A stretch of DNA of 50,878 nt. Source: Anaerolineales bacterium (GTDB lineage Bacteria > Chloroflexota > Anaerolineae > Anaerolineales > Villigracilaceae). Below, one piece after another: positions 18,591-25,563 of the stretch. Positions within the stretch are counted from its first letter, which is position 1. Each line of letters starts with the position of its first letter. The stretch is from NCBI GenBank assembly GCA_017882145.1, contig JADGQB010000004.1, positions 1 through 50,878 on the forward strand, read 5' to 3'. The translations under genes were made by a program, and so were the position numbers. The notes beneath the pieces were generated by a model. The model did not search any database. It worked only from the letters and a program-made list of their open reading frames with translations, and was not told where the DNA came from.

Positions 18591-18618
18591 ATTATACGCT
18601 TCATGAAAGAGATGTCAA
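18591..18618 (-). promoter_or_regulatory. Perfect-consensus sigma70/SigA promoter for the opp operon
   Basis: Minus strand TTGACA-N16-TATAAT, about 110 nt upstream of the oppA-like ATG. Confidence 0.75.
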
Positions 18619-18686
18619 GTAAACTTCGTATATCTTTAATTTTCCAATAAGGCTGGCCTCATACTTATGTATCAGACTGATTAGCA

Positions 18687-18716
18687 TTGACATATCGCCT
18701 GCTTCAATGATAAACT
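18687..18716 (+). promoter_or_regulatory. Putative SigA promoter of leader module L1
   Basis: TTGACA-N18-TAAACT (N16 with GATAAA), 42 nt upstream of a micro-ORF with a strong SD. Confidence 0.55.
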
Positions 18717-18757
18717 CGGAACCGTTAATAGAATTCTAAGGAAAGGAGGCGCACTTC

Positions 18758-18850
18758 ATGATGGTTAAGAGTACAGTTCGAATCATTCGAATCCGCATCA
18801 ATGCTGTTTCTGGTGTGGTTTTGCCTACGCGTAGTGCGCCTGCTGACTGA
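18758..18850 (+). CDS. Micro-ORF (leader peptide candidate L1): MMVKSTVRIIRIRINAVSGVVLPTRSAPAD
   Basis: ATG preceded by AAGGAAAGGAGG at good spacing; 30 codons ending at TGA 18848-18850 inside a perfect hairpin, followed by an intrinsic terminator. Confidence 0.6.
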   Translation: MMVKSTVRIIRIRINAVSGVVLPTRSAPAD

Positions 18851-18859
18851 TAAGTCAGC
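18842..18859 (+). promoter_or_regulatory. Perfect 7-bp hairpin overlapping the L1 micro-ORF stop codon
   Basis: GCTGACT-GATA-AGTCAGC. Confidence 0.7.
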
Positions 18860-18876
18860 CAAGTTCGTCGCTTTGA

Positions 18877-18907
18877 CCACGGTGCACTCCCTGCACCGTG
18901 GTTTTTT
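18877..18907 (+). terminator. Intrinsic terminator in the leader of the ABC exporter operon
   Basis: CCACGGTGCA-CTCCC-TGCACCGTGG-TTTTTT, ending 26 nt before the exporter ATG at 18934. Confidence 0.85.
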
Positions 18908-18933
18908 GTCTGGAATATATAGAGAGAATAATT

Positions 18934-20769
18934 ATGGCTGTCATCGCTCCCCCCAAAACTTACTTTGATTTCCGCAAAGCTGTGACGAAGAATAAACTGG
19001 TTGGCTTGTGGCGGATGATGCCCGATTACCGGCTGTCCTACGCGGCTGCCAACCTGTCTTTGGGTATCTCGGCACTGGCAAAAATGACTACGTACCTGTT
19101 ATTACGGAATTTTGCCGATACGATCCTGGGGACCACCCAACCCTTTGCTGGCACCCTTACCCGAACCCTTATCCTGATCGCAGCTGGATTTGTTGTCCTG
19201 GCGCTATTTGAAGGCGGGTTCGCGTTCCTGTCTGGGCGCCTGGCGGCCTACTCGGCTGAAGGCATTACCCGCCGGTTTCGGAATTTCCTCTATGACCATA
19301 TCCAGAGGCTAAGCTTTGCCTATCACAGTAAAACTCCCACCGGCGACTTGATCGAACGGGTCACATCCGATATGGATGCAGTGCGTGGATTCTTCAACGA
19401 GCAAGCCATCGGGGTAGGCCGCATCATTGCGTTATTCGTCATCAACTTTCTCGCCATTCTGGACCTAAGCTGGAAATTGGCGCTGGCCTCCATTGCGGTG
19501 GTGCCGGTCATCCTGGTAGTTTCATTGTGGTTCTTCAAGAAGGTAACCAAAGCCTACGAGGCTTACCAGGAACAGGAAGCGATACTTTCAACCACTCTTC
19601 AGGAGAACCTGACGGGTGTTCGTGTTGTCAAAGCCTTTGCCCGGCAGGATTACGAAAAGGAAAAGTTCGAGAAGGATAATCTGGAAAAATTCCTGCGCGG
19701 ACGGAAGTTCATCAGGATGCATTCGCTTTTTTGGCCGCTCTCGGACCTCGCCTGTGGTTTCCAGATGCTGGTTGGATTTGTTTTCGCAGCCTATTTGGCT
19801 ATTCATGGTGAGATTTCCGTAGGGACTTACCCTGCCTATGTTGGTCTTGTAGTCTGGTTGATCTGGCCAATGCGTAACTTGGGCAGGCTGGTTGTTCAGA
19901 CTTCGACCGGATTGGTATCCTACGAGCGCCTGATGGAAATTGTCAGGCAGGAGCGTGAACCTCTCTCAGATGGCAAAATCCAGCCAGAAGGTCCGGTGGA
20001 TGGTCAGATCATCTTCGAAAATGTTTCGTTCCAATACGAAGATGGGAATAATGAGGTGCTTAAAGACATCTCATTCAGTTGCCAGCCTGGCCAGGCGATT
20101 GCGTTGCTGGGCTCAACCGGATCCGGCAAAACCTCTCTCGTAAATCTGCTTCCGCGTTTCCATGATTACACGGATGGACATATCCTTCTGGATGGCGTGG
20201 AACTGAAAGACTACTCGCGTGAGTACCTGCGCCGGCAGATAGGCATCGTCGAACAGGAGCCTTTCCTGTTCAGCCGTTCGATCGGCGAGAATATCATGTA
20301 TGGTGTCGACCGCCATGTTCCACAGGAAGAAATTGAAAAAGCCGCCAGAGCGGCCGCCGTCCATGATGTAATCTGTTCCTTCCCGGATGGCTACAACACG
20401 CTGGTAGGCGAAAAAGGCGTGACACTTTCCGGTGGACAAAAACAGCGTGTGGCGGTAGCACGCACCCTGCTCAAGAATCCGCGCATTCTTATCTTGGATG
20501 ATTCTACATCTTCCGTGGATACTGAGACTGAAGCAGAAATCCGTACTGCCCTGGATGGGTTGATGAAGAACAGGACCACTTTCATCATTGCCCATCGTAT
20601 CCAGTCGGTTATGAATGCCGATCTGATCCTGGTTATGGACAAAGGCGCCATTATCCAAATGGGCCGTCACGCAGATCTGGTTGCCCAAAAAGGTATGTAC
20701 CGGCAGATCTATAACATTCAGACTCGCATCGACGAGGAATTGGAAACGGAAATTGCTTCTGTAAATTGA
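18934..20769 (+). CDS. Heterodimeric ABC exporter subunit 1 (TM domain plus NBD, non-canonical Walker B)
   Basis: Walker A GSTGSGKTS, signature LSGGQKQRVAVA, Walker B ILILDDSTSSVD (D in place of catalytic E). ATG at 18934 preferred over the ORF start at 18898, which lies within the terminator. Confidence 0.93.
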   Translation: MAVIAPPKTYFDFRKAVTKNKLVGLWRMMPDYRLSYAAANLSLGISALAKMTTYLLLRNFADTILGTTQPFAGTLTRTLILIAAGFVVLALFEGGFAFLSGRLAAYSAEGITRRFRNFLYDHIQRLSFAYHSKTPTGDLIERVTSDMDAVRGFFNEQAIGVGRIIALFVINFLAILDLSWKLALASIAVVPVILVVSLWFFKKVTKAYEAYQEQEAILSTTLQENLTGVRVVKAFARQDYEKEKFEKDNLEKFLRGRKFIRMHSLFWPLSDLACGFQMLVGFVFAAYLAIHGEISVGTYPAYVGLVVWLIWPMRNLGRLVVQTSTGLVSYERLMEIVRQEREPLSDGKIQPEGPVDGQIIFENVSFQYEDGNNEVLKDISFSCQPGQAIALLGSTGSGKTSLVNLLPRFHDYTDGHILLDGVELKDYSREYLRRQIGIVEQEPFLFSRSIGENIMYGVDRHVPQEEIEKAARAAAVHDVICSFPDGYNTLVGEKGVTLSGGQKQRVAVARTLLKNPRILILDDSTSSVDTETEAEIRTALDGLMKNRTTFIIAHRIQSVMNADLILVMDKGAIIQMGRHADLVAQKGMYRQIYNIQTRIDEELETEIASVN

Positions 20770-20812
20770 TTTGGCAAGGTACAGCATGGCTGCACCTTGC
20801 TGGAGATAAGAA

Positions 20813-22642
20813 ATGGCCGATGAATTGATTGAAATCGAAGAAGAAGAATATACCAGTCAATTGACTGGGCCGACATTTGCCCGTATCGCTGCCCTGGTAA
20901 AACCGCATTGGCGCTGGATGGCCGGATTCTTGACCGCCATCGTTGTGACAGCCGCTTTGGATGCTTTTTTTACTTACATTAATAAGCTCATTATTGACAA
21001 CGGGATTGTCCCTGGAAACTTCAACCTGGTATTGAAATATGCTGTCTATTATGGCGGTATCCAACTGGTTCAATCCGGTTTGGTGTTTACGTTCATTTAC
21101 CTGGTCGGCATCCTGGGCGAGCGCATCCAGTACGATTTGCGCAAGTCCACTTTTAATCACCTGCAGGATCTTTCACTTTCCTACTACAGCCAGAACGCGG
21201 TTGGCCGATTGATGGCACGTGTCACATCCGATTCTGGACGTGTTTCGAACCTGATGACCTGGGGCTTATTGGACGTCACCTGGGCAATTGTGAATGTTCT
21301 CACGTCCACGATCTTCATGTTGATTATCAACTGGAAATTGGGATTGATCGTGTTCAGCATTATCCCGATCCTGGTGATCATCGCAGTTAACTTCCGCAAG
21401 AAGATCCTGACGGAATTCCGCAAGTCCCGTCGAAACAACTCGAAGATCACTGGCGAATATAACCAGAACTTCCAGGGCGTGCGTGTGGTCAAGGCTCTTG
21501 GCCGGGAAGAGGAAAACCTGCGGGAATTCTCGATCCTTACCGATAACATGTTCCGCGCCAGTTACCGGGCTGCCTGGTTGTCAGCTCTATTCCTGCCAAC
21601 AGTACAGATCATATCTGCCTTTGCGCTGGGTGCCATCGTCTGGTACGGTGGGCTGCAGAGTCAATATGGCGCGTTTACCGTTGGTTCCATCAACGCTTTC
21701 GTCTCCTACCTGACCTTTATGATCTGGCCGATCCAGGATCTGGCGCGTGTATATGCTGAAATGCAGCACTCCATTGCCTCCGCTGAGCGGATCTTCAAAC
21801 TGATCGATACTCCTCCCGAGGTACAGGACCGTCCAGAAGCGCTCTCTGCTGATACAATCCGCGGAGAAATCGAATTCGAGCACGTGGATTTCTACTACGA
21901 GGACCGGAAACCAATCCTGACCGATTTTTCTTTGAAGGTCAAACCTGGTGAGACGATCGCCCTGGTCGGTCCAACCGGCGGTGGCAAGACCACCATCGTT
22001 AACCTGTTATGCCGCTTCTATGAGCCGAAGAATGGCATCATCCGCATCAACGGGCACGACTACACGGATTACACCATGCAAAGCCTGCAATCGCGCGTCG
22101 GCATTGTGCTCCAGACACCGCATTTGTTCTCCGGGATGATCCTCGAAAACATTCGCTATGGCCGTTTGGATGCTTCCGATAGCGATGTAGAACAGGCTGC
22201 GAAAGTCGCCGGGGCACATGAATTCATCGCATCCTTCGAGAAAGGCTATGCCCAGGATGTGGGTGAAGGCGGCAACCTGCTTTCAGTTGGACAAAAGCAG
22301 CTTATCAGCCTGGCGCGCGCCGTTCTGGCCAAACCCGAGATCTTCATTATGGACGAGGCAACTTCAAGCGTCGATACCCTGACGGAAGCACTGATCCAGC
22401 GCGGTATGGAAGCCCTGATGCAGGGGCGCACATCTTTTATCATCGCCCATCGTTTGAGCACCATACGCCGGGCTGACCGGATTGTCGTGATCGAGGCAGG
22501 TGGCATCGCCGAGATGGGTACGCACGCCGAGTTACTACGCCAGCGCGGCCATTATTACCGCTTGTACACACAACAGTTCAAGTTCGAAAAAGAACGGGCA
22601 TATGGTGTGTCAATGCCGGGCGTGGTGCCGGTAATCAAGTAA
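20813..22642 (+). CDS. Heterodimeric ABC exporter subunit 2 (TM domain plus NBD, non-canonical signature)
   Basis: Walker A GPTGGGKTT, signature LSVGQKQLISLA, Walker B IFIMDEATSSVD, H-loop FIIAHRLST. Confidence 0.93.
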   Translation: MADELIEIEEEEYTSQLTGPTFARIAALVKPHWRWMAGFLTAIVVTAALDAFFTYINKLIIDNGIVPGNFNLVLKYAVYYGGIQLVQSGLVFTFIYLVGILGERIQYDLRKSTFNHLQDLSLSYYSQNAVGRLMARVTSDSGRVSNLMTWGLLDVTWAIVNVLTSTIFMLIINWKLGLIVFSIIPILVIIAVNFRKKILTEFRKSRRNNSKITGEYNQNFQGVRVVKALGREEENLREFSILTDNMFRASYRAAWLSALFLPTVQIISAFALGAIVWYGGLQSQYGAFTVGSINAFVSYLTFMIWPIQDLARVYAEMQHSIASAERIFKLIDTPPEVQDRPEALSADTIRGEIEFEHVDFYYEDRKPILTDFSLKVKPGETIALVGPTGGGKTTIVNLLCRFYEPKNGIIRINGHDYTDYTMQSLQSRVGIVLQTPHLFSGMILENIRYGRLDASDSDVEQAAKVAGAHEFIASFEKGYAQDVGEGGNLLSVGQKQLISLARAVLAKPEIFIMDEATSSVDTLTEALIQRGMEALMQGRTSFIIAHRLSTIRRADRIVVIEAGGIAEMGTHAELLRQRGHYYRLYTQQFKFEKERAYGVSMPGVVPVIK

Positions 22643-22656
22643 ATAATACTAATCCC

Positions 22657-22697
22657 CATCCCGCAGGTTCGACTTCTCAAACTTGCGGGATGTTCTT
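22657..22697 (+). terminator. Probable terminator after the ABC exporter genes
   Basis: CATCCCGCAGGTT...AACTTGCGGGATG (13 bp with one G:U), short pyrimidine tail. Confidence 0.5.
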
Positions 22698-22714
22698 CAA
22701 AACCAGGAGAGCTC

Positions 22715-23500
22715 ATGGATGCCACCAGCAAGATCAATCGCGAACGTTGGAACGCCTTGGCACAAGCCAATGTTGAATACTCCCGACCGTTCCTGGATTT
22801 TACTGTTGAAAATGCCGCTGAACATGTTTATCGACATGGGATCTTAAAAGATGTTGCCGGCAAGCAGGTTCTTTGCCTGGCCAGCGGCGGCGGACAGGAT
22901 TCGGTTGCTTTTGGGATGCTGGGAGCCCATGTCACTGTGCTGGATCTTTCCGATGTTCAGTTGGAACGCGATCGCCAGGCATCAGACCACCATGGGCTTC
23001 AGACCAGGCTGATTCAGGGTGACATGCGCGACCTTACGATCTTCCCGGATAACCAATTCGATATTGTCTGGCAAATCTATTCGATCAATTTTGTCCCATC
23101 GCTGGATCCGGTCTTCAGCGGAGTCCGGCGGGTGCTAAAACCAGGTGGGATCTATTTCCTGCAGTTCGCAAATCCTTTTGCCATTGGCATTGATGATCAA
23201 AAATGGAACGGAAATGCATTCCCTTTGAACAGCCTGTATATTGAAGGTGAAGATATGTCCGGTCGCTTCCCAAATTGGGATGTTGAACAACCAGATGGAA
23301 CCAGGCTTGTTTGTGCCAGCCCGCATGAATTTCGCCACACCCTGGGTAATGTGATGAATTGCATGGCAGGCAACGGCTTTATTCTGCTTGGTTTGTGGGA
23401 ATGGATGAAGGAAGAAGATGATCCACAGCCCGGTTCCTGGGCGCATTACACTCAGGTCATTCCGCCATGGTTCAGCACCTTCTGGAGGCTGGAGAAATAA
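22715..23500 (+). CDS. Class I SAM-dependent methyltransferase
   Basis: 'GKQVLCLASGGGQDSVAFGMLGAHVTVLDLSDVQLERDRQ', 'NQFDIVWQIYSINFVPSLDPVFSGVRRVLKPGGIYFLQ'. Confidence 0.92.
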   Translation: MDATSKINRERWNALAQANVEYSRPFLDFTVENAAEHVYRHGILKDVAGKQVLCLASGGGQDSVAFGMLGAHVTVLDLSDVQLERDRQASDHHGLQTRLIQGDMRDLTIFPDNQFDIVWQIYSINFVPSLDPVFSGVRRVLKPGGIYFLQFANPFAIGIDDQKWNGNAFPLNSLYIEGEDMSGRFPNWDVEQPDGTRLVCASPHEFRHTLGNVMNCMAGNGFILLGLWEWMKEEDDPQPGSWAHYTQVIPPWFSTFWRLEK

Positions 23501-23510
23501 TTAGGATCAG

Positions 23511-23540
23511 AAAAAGGCGTCCCACATGGAACGCCTTTTT
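23511..23540. terminator. Bidirectional intrinsic terminator between convergent genes
   Basis: AAAAAGGCGT-CCCACATGGA-ACGCCTTTTT. Confidence 0.85.
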
Positions 23541-23547
23541 CTATTGA

Positions 23548-24573
23548 TTATTTTGCCTGCTCATTCCGTTTCCAGAATTTAAGATCGCCCGGGTTATCTG
23601 CATCCAGCAGCCGGGGATGAACCTCCGGCCTTAAATGGTACCCATGTGCAGTCCAAAGCTCTGCCGCCAGTCGTTGCGGTTTGAGCAAAAGCCCCTGCCT
23701 GATGAAATACTCACACAATCGGGTTATATCGCGTTCGAAAATGGCATACGCGTTCCGGTTGTGTTCGGGCGAGACCACTTGCGGGAAATCGATCAGTGAG
23801 ACCTTCCCTTCCCAATATAGAACGTTATAAGCCGACAGGTCACCGTGCACATGCCCGTGCGTAAGCAGGATATCCAGATCCTGTTTCAAGCGGGCGAAAA
23901 GTTGACCGGCTTCTTCCCGATCGAGGCTTACATCGTTGAGTGTTGGCGCAGGCATCGCCAAATTACCTACATAATCCATCAGAATGGCATTATGTGCCAT
24001 CTCATAAGGTTGTGGAACGTCCGCACCGGCTTCGAAAAGGGTCTGCATGGCAGTATACTCATGCGCGATCCAGGATTGGTGCCGGACCTCCTCCCCGTAG
24101 CGAGAACGTGTCAAAACGGCATGGATGGAGCCTTCATCGTGCAATTCACGTCCATCTTCATCCAAATCCGTCCGGCCTTCCCGGTAAAGATGATCGTCGC
24201 GCAAGTTGCGCAACATGCGCGGCCGGTACACCTTCGCAGCGACAAGTTGAGCCTCCACTTGTTCTCCCGCCCGACACAAGTATACGGAAGCTTCCTTTCC
24301 AGCCTTGATCTTAAGTAAAACGTCAGATATCCATTTCTGCTCGTAAAAATAACCAAGTGAATCCAACAGCCAGCCTTCCTCAAAGCGGGCGGCTTTGTAG
24401 GTATAAGCGAAAGTGTGGCGGCTGTCGTCCTGCTTTTGGACGAATTGCTGGATTGCGGCAGGGATCTGTTTTGGGTTGCGCCTCGGAAGGTATTTACGGC
24501 CAGTGTCCGGTAGTTCGAATTGGCCCTCATTATCGAGCTCATCATAATATTTGATATTTTTACTTGAATCCAT
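23548..24573 (-). CDS. RIO-family serine/threonine protein kinase
   Basis: 'KAGKEASVYLCRAG...LVAAKVYRP', 'HGHVHGDLSAYNVLYWEGKVSLIDFPQVV'. Start set at MDSSKNIKYYD (24573; 24591 also possible); the ORF-track start at 24663 lies upstream of/inside the hairpin. Confidence 0.85.
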   Translation of the reverse strand: MDSSKNIKYYDELDNEGQFELPDTGRKYLPRRNPKQIPAAIQQFVQKQDDSRHTFAYTYKAARFEEGWLLDSLGYFYEQKWISDVLLKIKAGKEASVYLCRAGEQVEAQLVAAKVYRPRMLRNLRDDHLYREGRTDLDEDGRELHDEGSIHAVLTRSRYGEEVRHQSWIAHEYTAMQTLFEAGADVPQPYEMAHNAILMDYVGNLAMPAPTLNDVSLDREEAGQLFARLKQDLDILLTHGHVHGDLSAYNVLYWEGKVSLIDFPQVVSPEHNRNAYAIFERDITRLCEYFIRQGLLLKPQRLAAELWTAHGYHLRPEVHPRLLDADNPGDLKFWKRNEQAK

Positions 24574-24638
24574 AAGAGAGACTCTCTTCATACTGAATGC
24601 GGAAATAATCTCTCGCCCTGGGCTGTCTAGAATCAAAA

Positions 24639-24661
24639 GCCGCAGGCGTTGCGCCTGCGGC
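24639..24661 (-). terminator. Intrinsic terminator-like hairpin in the RIO-kinase leader (L2)
   Basis: Minus strand GCCGCAGGCG-CAA-CGCCTGCGGC-TTTTGATT, 10-bp perfect stem with short T-run. Confidence 0.65.
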
Positions 24662-24683
24662 AAGATAATACAATGATATCAAA

Positions 24684-24749
24684 TCAACTGTAACCTTGCA
24701 CAGGAGGCGCGTTCAACACAAGCAGATTGGCCAATTTGTTTTCCGACAT
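24684..24749 (-). CDS. Micro-ORF (leader peptide candidate L2): MSENKLANLLVLNAPPVQGYS
   Basis: ATG preceded by GGAAAGGAGG (9 nt spacing); 21 codons plus TGA, followed by the 24639-24661 hairpin; upstream region homologous to L1. Confidence 0.6.
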   Translation of the reverse strand: MSENKLANLLVLNAPPVQGYS

Positions 24750-24793
24750 GGCTTTCGAGCCTCCTTTCCAAGTGAATTCTACTAACAACTGCG

Positions 24794-24822
24794 AGTCTAT
24801 CACCTGCAAAGCATACCGTCAA
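24794..24822 (-). promoter_or_regulatory. Putative SigA promoter of leader module L2
   Basis: Minus strand TTGACG-N17-TAGACT; -10 region and downstream sequence align with L1. Confidence 0.55.
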
Positions 24823-24904
24823 GTTCCGTGCTCACAAAAAAATATCTAACGGTACGTACGCAAAAGAATAAAAATTAGCGCATAAGTCGCGCGGATGAGG
24901 CGGC

Positions 24905-25084
24905 TTATACCTGATGCTTCTGATTTATGTCTGCTTGCAGGTCATGCAGGCGCTCCAGCCGCCTGGCTGCAAGCACCAATGAACAGCCAAGTTCTGCAAA
25001 TTGGCGGGCAAATTCTGCCCCCAATCCCCTGGAAGCACCGGTAATAAGAGCTGTTTTCCCTTGCAAATTCGTTTTTATAGTCAC
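24905..25084 (-). pseudogene. Truncated short-chain dehydrogenase/reductase (N-terminal Rossmann segment only)
   Basis: GTG-initiated 59 aa VTIKTNLQGKTALITGASRGLGAEFARQFAELGCSLVLAARRLERLHDLQADINQKHQV*; TGASRGLG motif present, remainder of SDR absent. Confidence 0.75.
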
Positions 25085-25185
25085 TCCACTTTAAAATTCG
25101 GCAAAATTATACAGCGGTTTAAGAAGAGTGCTTTATAATTGTTTTACATCGTACAGATCATAAAAATAGAGAGGAAGACTATGCA

Positions 25186-25533
25186 ATGAGACGCTCCAAT
25201 ATTTTCAAAATTGCTGCTGTCATTATTCTGGGCTTAATGGTTCTTTTTTGGCTGGTCACATCGGTAATTGGAATGCTTGCAGGCGTAACTGGTGAGTTGA
25301 ATAATTTGATCATCATGCTTGTTGTCGTTCTCCTGGCATTCCTGGCTTGGAAACGTCTCTTGCTTGGAGGGCTGCTTATTTGCGGATTTGGAGTCCTCCT
25401 GGCACTGTACTTCTTTTTATTACCAACCGATCTTCAAACAATAACCCCGCAATTAATTCTTATGTGTGTCCCGCTCACGCTTGCTGGGCTGCTTTTCATC
25501 GAAGCCGATTGGGCTTCCAAGAAAAGGAATTAG
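25186..25533 (+). CDS. Small membrane protein, hypothetical
   Basis: 115 aa, about four hydrophobic segments; SD AGAGGAAG upstream. Confidence 0.6.
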   Translation: MRRSNIFKIAAVIILGLMVLFWLVTSVIGMLAGVTGELNNLIIMLVVVLLAFLAWKRLLLGGLLICGFGVLLALYFFLLPTDLQTITPQLILMCVPLTLAGLLFIEADWASKKRN

Positions 25534-25563
25534 TTTTCCAACCGTTCCCCAAAGGAGAGACAA

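Noticed and set aside
18198-18606. Gly/Arg-rich and Ala/Val-rich ORFs opposite the oppA 5' end
   Set aside because: Antisense translation of the Ala/Pro/Thr linker repeats and promoter region of oppA.
18898-18933. Upstream extension of the ABC exporter ORF (MVFCLEYIERII)
   Set aside because: Start lies inside the intrinsic terminator; ATG at 18934 is more plausible.
24574-24663. N-terminal extension of the RIO kinase ORF (MPQAQRLRLLILDSPGREI)
   Set aside because: Encoded by the terminator-like hairpin and leader; internal ATG at 24573 or 24591 is more likely.
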